From Amoebophrya sp. AT5.2 (Eukaryota > Sar > Dinophyceae > Syndiniales > Amoebophryaceae), in NCBI GenBank assembly GCA_005223375.1, contig RXOD01005075.1, positions 1 through 16,062 of the forward strand: a DNA stretch of 16,062 nt. Direction: 5' to 3'. A program made the translations under genes and the position numbers. Shown piece by piece: positions 7,337 to 15,550 of the stretch. The first letter of the stretch is position 1. Every line of letters starts with the position of its first letter. A model generated the notes under the pieces. The model was not told the DNA's origin. It saw only the letters and a list, made by a program, of their open reading frames with translations, and did no database searches.

Positions 7337-8518
7337 TTACCAGTTCTCCGCGGCCGGCGCCGGCGCTCCGTAGCCCTGGTATTCTTGCTCCACCTGTTCC
7401 ACTGCCGGCGCCACGGCCACCGCCTCTTCTTCTTCCACCGCGGCTTCCTCCACCGGCATGGTGATCACGGGCGCCTCCTTCGGTTCGTGGATCTCGATCT
7501 TGTCGGGCATGCGCACTGAAGTTCCGTACTCCCCGGTCGGGTCGTAGGCAAGCATGATGCGCACCTTCACGCCCAGCACCCCCTGTCGCATCAGTACGTG
7601 GCGGACGGATTCTTGGATGTAGTGGTTCTTGGGGTCCCCGGTGGAGATCAGGTAGCCGTCGCGGAACTTCATCACCTTGGCGCGCTGGGCCCGCAACTTT
7701 CCGGAGACAATCACCTCGCAACCAGTGGCACCGTTACGCATCACGAAGTTCAACACGCCGTAGCAAGCACGGCGGACCGGGAGACCACCTGTGTAGAATT
7801 TTTTTTTGCGTTTCTACCGGGGGCTATATCGTGGGCTAGTGGATATGAGTACTTCTGTCTCGGTCTAATACGCACATAGAGCAAGAACTCCTCGGTTACA
7901 GAGTCAGAACTTCCGTCTCATAGTGATAGCGTCCTTCGGCTCCTCAGGGAATAAAAACAGTATAAACGGTTCAGGGTCTTCTACCGAGCAGCTTGTAGCG
8001 GAGGGACTCGGCCTGGGCCATGGCGCAGCAGCCGCGGTTCTTGACCTGTTCGGCGAAGAGCTCCACCGAGTTCTCGCGGAAGCCAAAACGCTTCTGCACT
8101 AGGGAGGTCAGCTCCCGGATGCGGCGGCCCTTCTCGCCGAGGACCTCGCGGGTCTTCGTCGCACGCACGATGATCTCCGTGCGGATCGGAGTCACGCGGA
8201 TCTCCACACCTTAAAGTATATTTTTGAGCATGGAAAAGCATGAATCCGTACTGCAGATGGAACAAAAGCTGAACTTGTACATGTGCTTGACGAAAAGTTG
8301 AAAAGCTATAGGTATGCAGCTATCGGGGAACAGATAAATAAAGCAGGCATGGATGTATATTCTCATGATCTACATCTCTAAATCTGAGATTTAAAGTAGG
8401 TACCAGCGTAGCCATCCTCGCCGAGGACGCGGGTGAGAAACTCGTTCAGCTCGGAGTAGAAAACTCCGTCGTTGACGAACTTGCGCTTCTTGGAGATGTT
8501 CTTGCCGGTGGACGCCAT
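7337..8518 (-). CDS. RPS3: 40S ribosomal protein S3 (uS3), three exons
   Basis: uS3 sits at the mRNA entry side of the small ribosomal subunit. Exons are 8518-8404, 8209-7985 and 7788-7337, giving 263 residues. Both introns are phase 1 with GT-AG ends (GTACCT...TTTAAG and GTAGAA...CTACACAG). Family blocks are unmistakable: [35 protein letters not shown], the KH-domain loop [56 protein letters not shown], and then [13 protein letters not shown] and [13 protein letters not shown]. Human RPS3 is 243 residues; this one has a Glu/Ala/Val/Pro-rich tail ending in ENW. The start codon lies in AAAAAATGGCG, a good initiation context, and matches the family start. The next supported exon lies in the same orientation downstream. 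Confidence 0.97.
7789..7984 (-). other. RPS3 intron 2, ends complementary
   Basis: A 196-nt phase 1 intron. On the sense strand it starts GTAGAAGACC and finishes TTCTACACAG, so GTAGAA (7984-7979) can pair with TTCTAC (7798-7793). A run of A residues lies just before TTCTAC on the sense strand, where a pyrimidine tract would be expected. Confidence 0.85.
8210..8403 (-). other. RPS3 intron 1, terminal direct repeats
   Basis: A 194-nt phase 1 intron. The octamer TTAAAGTA (plus strand) occurs just inside both ends, at 8211-8218 and 8391-8398. The palindrome AAATCTGAGATTT is near the 5' splice site (8380-8392). The sequence is AT-richer than the flanking exons. Confidence 0.85.
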
Positions 8519-8976
8519 TTTTTCCGTCTTGGAGATGCAACTACCCACTCTACAGTGACCACAGTGTCACGATTCAACTGGTTTCCCTGTTTCGAGAGTT
8601 CACATCAGAACAAATGGGTAATCAAATGACGCGACAGTAAGGTCAACACTTGTCCAGAATGCACAATAATCAGGAGTAGTGGCAAAGGAAAAATCTAAAC
8701 CGAGCTCGGATCTTTCTTGATCTTCGGGATATGATCGCAGCATTCACGAACGAAGTGATCTGTTGGATCGGCAGCGCACGAGCGGATCTTGGAGAGTCAC
8801 GAGCGGGTTTCGGGCACAGATCGGTCACTATCACACTTGCGTCCACAGAAACAGAGTCTAGCATTCTCATTCACAGAGGATACTAGCATTCACAAAGAGA
8901 TCTCTCCGCCGCCTGCTCAGGCGTAAGAGATCCACGCTTTACCCGCAACAGATCGGCGCATATCCAGGGGCCGGGG
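8519..8976 (-). other. RPS3 upstream region
   Basis: No gene is seen in these 458 bp. Next to the RPS3 ATG the sense strand reads TTGCATCTCCAAGACGG, which gives an AG that could serve as a splice acceptor, but no TATA box is evident. Farther out are repeated GATC-containing words, two copies of CACGAGCGG (near 8778 and 8799), two copies of CTAGCATTC (8859, 8883), and a hairpin at 8899-8932. Confidence 0.4.
8899..8932. repeat. Two-part hairpin
   Basis: The outer arms are GATCTCT (8899-8905) and AGAGATC (8926-8932). The inner arms are CGCCTG (8910-8915) and CAGGCG (8918-8923), separated by an internal loop of 4 and 2 nt. The tight CT centre means the last pair would open to form a tetraloop. 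It lies downstream of the reading frame that ends at 8977 on the minus strand, so it could act in that transcript's 3' UTR. Confidence 0.5.
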
Positions 8977-9268
8977 TCACTGCATGCGCTCAGAAGTTGT
9001 TCTATTGCAGGTCTTTACGTCTTTCTGATTCAGATAAATTGCGGGCGGACAGTCGGCGCCACCAGTCTCACAATTACATTTCGCGCACCTGGCTGCGATA
9101 TTCAGGACCTTCACATTTGCTTCTGAGTTGTCAAGTAGGAACTCGGCGCACATTCGCGACTCATCGTGGCACGATTTGTTCCTACTTGTCTTCGCATTGG
9201 CCACCTGTAGAGCGCTCTTCCCTGTCAGTAAGACTGCGCCGGTCGTGTCACGCGAAGTCTTTCATTTT
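8977..9268 (-). CDS. Short Cys-rich frame with ankyrin-like motif, no start codon
   Basis: A minus-strand frame, open from just after a TGA near 9269 to the stop at 8977. It reads TTGAVLLTGKSALQVANAK, later CAEFLLDNSEANVKVLN, then CAKCNCETGGADCPP. The first part resembles an ankyrin repeat (G-x-S-A-L-x-V-A ... LLD) with an insertion; the second has clustered cysteines. There is no ATG, and its beginning overlaps the end of the preceding gene by about 20 bp in another frame. It could be an exon joined by an intron I cannot place, the tail of the preceding protein after a frameshift, or a gene fragment. An acceptor-like GCTCTACAG/GTGGCC lies at about 9205. Confidence 0.35.
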
Positions 9269-10638
9269 GAACTCCACCGGAAAGCCATATGTAATGGAAG
9301 CTATGCGCGGCCCACGGCGCTCCTCCTCGTCGTCAACCACTAATATCCACTTCGGCCACACCAAGACGCCACGCTTTCCGATACCTGCTCGAAGCGATTC
9401 ACAAACAGTCAGCCGCTCCGGCAAATAGTTCCGGGGGCCGTGCGTCTTGAAACTGCTTTTGAGATCGGACTCGAAAAACGGAACAGGTTTCCCATTCGGG
9501 AGCTTCTGTTCCATTTTCTCCCAAATTTCGTCAGTTAGATCCCACTGCACTGCGCCGCTCGCAAACGACTCGCAGATCTTTTGCTCGACGGCCTCCGCTG
9601 CTTTCTTTATTGCTCTCTCCATTGTTTTGATAAATGCCCCTACTTCTGGTCCCCCGGGTTGCGGGTCCGACGATGTGGCGACGTAACCGGGGCCGCTCAC
9701 GCTTCCGCACGACGCCCCGACTGGGCCTGGGCCGCTTAGGCGATGCATCATCTCGAAGCGAAGTTTCGACGATGTCGCGTGGAAGGCGTTGCTCCGCACC
9801 TCCTCATAATAAGCGTCCAGAGCGGTCCCGAAGATGATCGTCATCGGAAACGCCTCGGGATCGAATTTTTCGCCGTCCTCGTCCGCCGGGCCGCCATACT
9901 CCCGCTCGTCGCCATCCATCACCTCGTAGCCCTTCGGTTCGAGTACCTGCGCGATCACGTCCATCGGGATCGGATCACCACCGGCAGATGCCAGCTTGGG
10001 CGCGGCATTGAAGATGTCCTCAGTTATCGTTACTTCGTGCAGGCCGGATCGGGCAGCAGCGGCGGCGAGGTCTATGTAGTACGCGGCAGCTAGGGCGGTG
10101 TCATTTAGCCTGGCACTCCTGCTGATGTCCTTCAATTTGCGACCGGAAAGCACCTCGCCGCCGAAATCGACGGGGCCGAGGAACTCGTAGATGATGCGAT
10201 GAGTATCTAGCGGCAACTCATTCCTCTGGTTCGGAGCTGGCTCGCGGTGCCTCTTCGCGAAAAACTGCCACAGTGTGACCTGGGGGGCCGATTTACTTAT
10301 TTGAGGAGAATTATCAATGGGGTTTCCTCCGATGCTTCAATCCAGGTGGAAACGCAAAAGAAACGCGGTCAGGAAAGTCGATTTCATCGCCTTCACGCAC
10401 GCACAGCAGCAAAAAAGCAGTAATTTTGTGCCTGAGCTCCCTGAATTTTGCGCGCGATGGTCGTCTCCTGTGTGCGCTTTACTTCATCCCGAATCGCATT
10501 TATCCAAATTTGGTAACTGCCTCCAGATGCCCCTTTGCTGAGTAGGTCCGAAACGGTGGCGCGAGAAGGGCCAGCATGCGCGCAGGCAGCTGCACTCGAT
10601 GAAGATGACGCTCCGGAATCGGTGAGGGATTGCGACAT
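9248..10638 (-). CDS. Unknown protein, two exons, possible F-box-like segment
   Basis: Exon 1 is 10638-10397 and exon 2 is 10334-9248, with a 62-nt intron (GTGAAG...ATTGAAG) in phase 2, giving 442 residues. I do not recognise the family. The N-terminus is Ser/Ala-rich, then IWINAIRDEVKRTQETTIAR is helical. Around residues 115-150, HRIIYEFLGPVDFGGEVLSG and KLKDISRSARLN have the hydrophobic spacing of an F-box or similar helical adaptor; this is a weak resemblance. The middle is acidic (DGDEREYGGPADEDGEKFD). The C-terminal part ends in LVWPKWILVVDDEEERRGPR and then SITYGFPVEFKMKDF, which looks like a beta-rich domain. Exon 1 begins at the first ATG of its frame. A phase-0 alternative (GCT/GTGCGT to CCCCCAG/GTCACA) would shorten the joint. 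Exon 2 is certain as coding; the intron is inferred. Confidence 0.6.
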
Positions 10639-11205
10639 ATTACTTACTAGTGATACGATCAAAAGATGAAGATGAATAGCTAGGTAACTGGTCGGAGGCA
10701 GACTCAGAGTATTTTAAAAAGGCTTCGAAGCATCACCCTCAGAAAGCGCCAGATCAGAGCCAGATAATGAGGAGCGACCACGGCGAACAAGAACACACAA
10801 ATTCGATGCCCCGGCCGCCTCAATTCCACGCTAACTCTGTCAATGAAATGCGACGCTAAATCTGTCAATGAAATGCGCATGTAACTCCACCGATCTAGGC
10901 AGGAAGAGGCCGCAGGACGGGCTTGCATGCGCCAAGTACGCTACCGACACAACATGTTATTAACAATTAACACTGGACGTTGCGGCGGTATTTTTGAGTT
11001 CCGAGAGCGACAGCTGGCACGATGCGTCCTTTGAGGCTTGCGCTTGCCCCCCTTGTCGTGATTTTGCGCCCTTCTGATGATCCGCATGTGTCTCTCGGTT
11101 AATTCCACCACCTCCCCCTCCCGTTAAAGCTGCGCGTCTCGTGAAAAATAGCAAACTGAAGCCGGCATACGGTTCCCACCATCGCCATTTTCAATCCCCC
11201 TACTT
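10639..11205 (-). other. Gap between the adenylation gene and the two-exon unknown gene
   Basis: No gene is supported in these 567 bp. They hold a 25-bp tandem duplication (10828-10877). A minus-strand frame at 10960-11154 with a Gly6 run has no ATG. There is no recognisable polyadenylation signal that I would stand by. Confidence 0.5.
10828..10877. repeat. 25-bp tandem direct repeat, two copies
   Basis: Copies at 10828-10852 and 10853-10877 differ at one base. Each begins ACGCTAA and ends TCTGTCAATGAAATGCG. It lies about 190 bp upstream of the start of the two-exon unknown gene. Confidence 0.85.
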
Positions 11206-14200
11206 TCACTCGAGCACCTCCGCGAACTTTTTTCTCATCTCCACTTCCCTCTCCATCTCCCGCAACTTCTCGCCGTACCCCACCCTAGCGGCCAACTCCC
11301 GTGCGGACTCGTTCACGAGGTGGGACTGCTTTTTGTGGGCCCTGTCCCGAACTTTGGCGTCTGCGTTAGCGCCGTGGTCGAGCAACACCCGCACGCACCC
11401 GTCGTTTTCGTTCAGCACTGCCCACGCCAGCGGCGTGCGGTGCCACTTGTCGCGCCAGTCCGTCCGTGACGAAAAGTAGCGAGGGGTCAAAACAGGCCAC
11501 CGAATCTTGATGCCGCTGTCGCCAGAGGGCTCGATCCCGTCGAGCACGGCTTTCAGCGTTTCCGCGTCACCTCGGCGCGCCAGGAAGTGCAGCAGGCACT
11601 GTCGATTCCGGTCCCGCGCGGTGAGAAGATTTTGCCCCGACGAGGGGGCGCTCCCGCTCCCATTTGTGGTTGCGTCTTCCCTCAGTTGGCTTCCCCCTCC
11701 GACTCCGCCTCCGAGCAGAAGCGATACAATCCCCGCATTCTTGCTGAAGTGCAGCGGGAGCACCCCCGTGGGGTCCGGTTGGGTCGTCATTTTCGCGGTG
11801 TTCCCGTTCGCGAGCAGCAACGCAACGATTTCGCCGTAGCCGCGCTGGGCGGCCACGTGCAAAGGCGTCGTGGTCGGCGGAGCGACACGCGGCGGCATTT
11901 CTGTAAACCTCGTCTGCAGGAGCACGTCGACGAACCGGCACAACTTGAAGTGCACCGCGGAGTGCAAAAGCTGCAGCCGCTCGTCGGCGTCCTCCGCATC
12001 TCCTGCCTGTTCCTCGCCTCCCGCTGCGCTTGACGCTGGCGCCGCGGTAGTGGGAGTTGCAGCTGCTGTTACGCCGGACGCGGGGGCCACGCGCCCGCCA
12101 AGCACTTTCCGCGCGTAGTCCCTCAGCACAGGGTTGGCGAGAAGAAACGGCACCGTGAGCTCTTGGCGAAAGATCGTGCCGTAGTCGTCGACCAGAGGAG
12201 GCTGCTCCGCGCGGGGAGGTGCGCTTCCAGTCAAAAGGTGGATTTCCTCGTCGCTACTCGAGGACGTGGGCGAACCCGCAGCGACGGCGGAGGGCGACAA
12301 CCCGCTTGGAGGAGCACCCGCAGCGGCCCGTACCACTACGTTTCGTGGAGAGCCGTCGTTTCCGTTTGCGGTTGCGCTCTGTGCGGCCCGCGGCGGCGGC
12401 GACAGTACTGGCGGTCGCGCGTCCCGGTGGGGGGCCTGGTGCAGCTCTTCCTTGACGTGTTCTTGCCCCGTGGCAAACCTCGCAACCAGCCGCCGACACA
12501 CGCGCAGGGCCGCCAAACTGTCCGCGCCGAGGTGAAAAAAGTTGTCGCTTGGTTCCAGCGTCCCCGCGTCGACTCCGAGCTCCGCGGCCCAAATTTCCGC
12601 GATCTCCTTCTCGGCGGGAGTCTTCGGAACCCCACCGCACCCGGACGGAGGCGCCCCTTGCCTCTTTACCGACAGCCGCTGGTGCTCCGCGAGCGCCTTC
12701 CGATCCACTTTTCCGTTCGAGGTCATCGGCATTTCGGTCAGCAAACAAATATCCCGCGGCACCCAGGCCGGGGGCAATACACGCGCGGCCTCCCCTCGCA
12801 CCACTGTCTGCACGAGTGTGCGCAAGCGGTTGGAGCTAGTATCGAGGTGGTTTTCCGAACTTCTCTCGTTGTCGTGCAGCACGACAAACAACGCTAAAGA
12901 CAACTTCTGTCGGGTTGATTGTTCTGGCACAAGTTTTTCCCTAGCTTCTTGGTCGGTCCCCTCCCGCAGGTAGTCACCTGTCGTAGTTTTCGGCGATTCT
13001 TCAACGACACTGCACGTCGCCTGCCGACACAAAAGCGGGACGCGACTTTTTGGCCCCATAAGCTTTTCTTCGATCTCCTCGAGCTCAACGCGGACGCCCC
13101 CGAGCTTGACCTGCCAGTCGGCGCGACCCTTAATGCGAATATTCGTACTACCGTCATTCCCATTCTCTTTGTCTTCACCGCTGCATCTTATCGTTTCCCC
13201 GATGTCCCCCGTGCGATAAAAAATTCCTGTGCTTTTTTCAGCACGCGTCGATCCGTAGTCGCAGTCCAGGCGCCAATTCTTGTTTCTGTCATAGTACTCC
13301 CCGACTTGCGCGCCGCCAACCACGATTTCCAAAGGCCCGCCATAGGCTGCGGGGGTGTGCGGCAATCGACCGCAGAAGGCAGACGGTGTCGTCTGTCCGC
13401 CGCCCTTTCCCGGAGCTTGCCCTGTCGGACACTTCTCCTGCGCTTGTTCGGCACCTGTGCCAATAGTCACCGTCCCTCCAGAAACGCCATCCTCCTTTGC
13501 TCGCGAAGACGGTGTGCTGGTCCTTGGTAAAACTTCTGAAGAAGACCCATCGTCACAACTTCCTAGCAAGGGCCACAGCTCGATCATGTTGCCCTCGAAC
13601 GGGGTCCCAATCAAGCTCGCGTCTTCCACTCTCCGCACCTTCTGGAAACTCTGGTAGCAGTAGCACTCGGTCACGCCGTAGGTGTTCAGTAGCGTTTCAT
13701 AACTGCCGTGGATCGGCCAAAACCGCGCCATCGACTCGCCCCCCAGTGCCAGCGTGCGGAGCCGGTGGCGACCGCCCCCGCGTACTTCTTCTTCGCCCCC
13801 CACCAGGTTCTGCCACAGGCTCGGCGTCGTCTGGCAGTGCGTGACCCTACACCCGCGGAGGATTACGCTTTCAAACAATGCTCCCGCGGCGACTTCGCTC
13901 TCACCTCCGTCGCGATGCGTCTCTCCTTCGTGGCCAGAACCCCTTGAAAGAGGTGCACTTATTTTGACAGCCGATGAAGGATTCAAAAAGCTTTCCTGCA
14001 CGTTCTTCTCCGGCACGACGAGGCAGGCGCCTGCGGCCAGGGTCGCCAGCGTGTCTCCCAGGTGCGGATCAAAGGTACAACTCGACAGAAGCAGCACCAC
14101 ACTGCTTTCGTCAATCCCGTGCGCCCGGTTCTTAGCCCAGCTGTAGTTGCGGACCGCGGACTGCTTCAGGAGGCAGCCTTTCGGCCTCCCGGTCGACCCG

Positions 14201-14868
14201 GAGGTGTAGTAAATGTGCGAGTATAAGTTTCTTTTCCTGCTGCTGGCACTTGTTATATCGCTACAGCCACTGGCACTTCTTATATTGCCACTGGCAAAAC
14301 AACGATTGTTGATCTCGTTCTTGCCTGCAGAATACAAACCGGCTTCCGCCTCGTTCCCCCTCGACGGAAAGACCGCCGCTCGGACCGCGTCGCCCGCAGC
14401 GTCTGACAGATCCACCACCACTGCACCACCACAGAATCGAGGCGCGGCTTCTGCAGCTGGAGGATCCGTTCCACACAGAATCACCAAGTCCGGGTCGCAG
14501 TCGTCCGCGATGTCGGCGAACCTTGTCGAGGCCGGGTCGGCGTGCACGAGCACCATTTCCGCGCACAGTACCGCCACCTGCGCCACCGCGAGCAAAGGGC
14601 CGCACCGGGTTACCGCGACGAGCGCGACCGGCTGCGCCCTTGTTCCAATGTTTCCTGTGTTCTGTTGTTTCCGCCGCGTTTCTTCGTAGCGGTCTCGCAG
14701 GGCGCGCGAAAGCTCCGCAACAGCGAACCAGAAGTCCCTGTACGGAACATCGACGACATCTACCTGCCGACCGCTTCCTTCCTCGGAGCGGCAATACCGC
14801 AGCGCCGGCCGGGCGGGGTGCGCCTCCGCGACAGCAGCGATATCCGATGTCACGGAATGAGAAGCCAT
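11206..14868 (-). CDS. AASDH/NRPS-like adenylation - carrier - ankyrin fusion protein
   Basis: One intronless 1220-residue frame starting at ATG 14868. Residues 1-730 are an amino-acid-type adenylation domain with A3 YTSGSTGRPKG (221), A4 SCTFDPHLGD (263-272), A5 NTYGVTE (395), A7 YRTGD (551), A8 IKGRADWQVKLGGVRVELEE (579-598) and A10 SNGKVDRKAL with the catalytic Lys720. The TLALGGES...NTYGVTE...IGTPFEG stretch resembles AASDH (ACSF4), the beta-alanine-activating enzyme family. A carrier domain follows (750-800) with the phosphopantetheine serine 784 in FFHLGADSLAAL. A disordered Ser/Pro/Ala linker comes next, then ankyrin repeats (about 963-1200; TPLHVAAQRGYGEIVALLLA, TPLAWAVLNENDGCVRVLLD). 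There is no condensation, reductase or thioesterase domain. Animal AASDH has a PQQ-type propeller where the ankyrins stand. The product would activate an amino acid or similar acid and hold it as a thioester. The acceptor is unknown. Confidence 0.9.
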   Translation of the reverse strand: MASHSVTSDIAAVAEAHPARPALRYCRSEEGSGRQVDVVDVPYRDFWFAVAELSRALRDRYEETRRKQQNTGNIGTRAQPVALVAVTRCGPLLAVAQVAVLCAEMVLVHADPASTRFADIADDCDPDLVILCGTDPPAAEAAPRFCGGAVVVDLSDAAGDAVRAAVFPSRGNEAEAGLYSAGKNEINNRCFASGNIRSASGCSDITSASSRKRNLYSHIYYTSGSTGRPKGCLLKQSAVRNYSWAKNRAHGIDESSVVLLLSSCTFDPHLGDTLATLAAGACLVVPEKNVQESFLNPSSAVKISAPLSRGSGHEGETHRDGGESEVAAGALFESVILRGCRVTHCQTTPSLWQNLVGGEEEVRGGGRHRLRTLALGGESMARFWPIHGSYETLLNTYGVTECYCYQSFQKVRRVEDASLIGTPFEGNMIELWPLLGSCDDGSSSEVLPRTSTPSSRAKEDGVSGGTVTIGTGAEQAQEKCPTGQAPGKGGGQTTPSAFCGRLPHTPAAYGGPLEIVVGGAQVGEYYDRNKNWRLDCDYGSTRAEKSTGIFYRTGDIGETIRCSGEDKENGNDGSTNIRIKGRADWQVKLGGVRVELEEIEEKLMGPKSRVPLLCRQATCSVVEESPKTTTGDYLREGTDQEAREKLVPEQSTRQKLSLALFVVLHDNERSSENHLDTSSNRLRTLVQTVVRGEAARVLPPAWVPRDICLLTEMPMTSNGKVDRKALAEHQRLSVKRQGAPPSGCGGVPKTPAEKEIAEIWAAELGVDAGTLEPSDNFFHLGADSLAALRVCRRLVARFATGQEHVKEELHQAPHRDARPPVLSPPPRAAQSATANGNDGSPRNVVVRAAAGAPPSGLSPSAVAAGSPTSSSSDEEIHLLTGSAPPRAEQPPLVDDYGTIFRQELTVPFLLANPVLRDYARKVLGGRVAPASGVTAAATPTTAAPASSAAGGEEQAGDAEDADERLQLLHSAVHFKLCRFVDVLLQTRFTEMPPRVAPPTTTPLHVAAQRGYGEIVALLLANGNTAKMTTQPDPTGVLPLHFSKNAGIVSLLLGGGVGGGSQLREDATTNGSGSAPSSGQNLLTARDRNRQCLLHFLARRGDAETLKAVLDGIEPSGDSGIKIRWPVLTPRYFSSRTDWRDKWHRTPLAWAVLNENDGCVRVLLDHGANADAKVRDRAHKKQSHLVNESARELAARVGYGEKLREMEREVEMRKKFAEVLE
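14243..14296. repeat. Short internal repeat in the adenylation gene
   Basis: CTGGCACTTGTTATATCGC (14243-14261) recurs as CTGGCACTTCTTATATTGC from 14270, and CTGGCA starts a third time at 14291. The periods are 27 and 21 bp, so the reading frame is kept. It encodes the repeated Ser-Ala-Ser-Gly/Ile words just before the A3 loop, a surface-loop insertion. Confidence 0.7.
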
Positions 14869-15382
14869 GCCGGCGAGACGGGACTCTTGAGTAAGCTCTC
14901 TAGGCCTAAGCGGTGCTGTATACTGACCTGGCACGATAAAAGTTTTGGAAGAATAAAAACTTTGCCATAGACGAATGAAGCATCTAGAAGTAGATGGAAA
15001 ATTTGTAGTTCACCACCGCGACAATCACGGATCCATTAGGGCCATGATCCTGATCATGCTTCGCTTATTTTTCTGATCCCTTTGAACGACGTTCAGTCTG
15101 CCAGGAGGCTCTCTCATCATGCGCCGAGTCAACCTCATGTCGCAGTCACGGCGCATGATAGGAGCGGAAGTTGCCACGGATGAAAGTTTTGTCCCCCACC
15201 CTATTTTTGTGGATCTCCAAAAGAATTAGCTCCCTGTTGCCGCTACCCTGTGGAAGTCTACCAATCCAACACTAGGCTTCATTCTGACCACCCCGGACCG
15301 CGGCAGCAGAGGGGATCGATACCTTTGTCCACCCTCCACCGTCCGCCTTCGGTTTTCCGCCCGCCACGTCGCATTAACTTTT
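14869..15382 (-). other. Upstream region of the adenylation gene
   Basis: No gene is supported in these 514 bp. On the minus strand GCCAG/GTCAGTATAC (donor at 14927) is a strong 5' splice-site match. An ATG frame runs into it (MAKFLFFQNFYRARSVY, from about 14968), so a 5' UTR intron or an extra N-terminal exon is possible; I found no acceptor that restores frame with the ATG at 14868. The region also holds a perfect inverted repeat (15116-15159) and a short palindrome CATGATC-CT-GATCATG (15044-15059). Confidence 0.4.
15116..15159. repeat. Perfect 11-bp inverted repeat, 22-nt loop
   Basis: ATCATGCGCCG (15116-15126) pairs with CGGCGCATGAT (15149-15159). The flanks CTCTC and AGGAG extend the pairing imperfectly. 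It lies about 250 bp upstream of the adenylation gene start and would form a stable hairpin in RNA from either strand. Confidence 0.75.
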
Positions 15383-15550
15383 TTAGTCACGAGCCGTGCG
15401 ATCCATTTTAGAACTTCTAGGCGCCGCGGTAATGAATGTTCTCCCTACCGCCCACGCACTCAAATACTCAGCGGCGGCTCTGTTCGCCGATTCAAAAATT
15501 TCCGCTAACCTGTCGAGCGCCAGCGCTTGGGCCCTTGTTTCTTTCTGCTG
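15383..15550 (-). CDS. Possible terminal exon of a gene starting outside the window
   Basis: The minus-strand frame before the stop at 15383 reads QQKETRAQALALDRLAEIFE, then SANRAAAEYLSAWAVG and a short tail ending TARD. This has an amphipathic-helix look and is unlike the low-complexity Cys/Phe/Leu reading farther upstream in the same frame. A pyrimidine-rich stretch ending GTGGCGAAGCAG (about 15550) could be the splice acceptor. There is no ATG start. I do not recognise the family. It may be chance. Confidence 0.35.
   Translation of the reverse strand, partial: QQKETRAQALALDRLAEIFESANRAAAEYLSAWAVGRTFITAAPRSSKMDRTARD

Noticed and set aside
7152..7721. Minus-strand 189-codon frame over RPS3 exon 3
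   Set aside because: The first part is the wrong frame of RPS3. Only its last 30 codons, beyond the RPS3 stop, might belong to another exon.
12163..12897. Long plus-strand and other-frame ORFs inside the fusion gene
   Set aside because: They are shadows of a GC-rich coding frame whose adenylation and carrier motifs are unmistakable.
14916..14934. Plus-strand match to the 5' end of U1 snRNA (ATACTGACCTGGC)
   Set aside because: The following sequence does not resemble U1. The match is better explained as a 5' splice site on the minus strand, which is complementary to U1.
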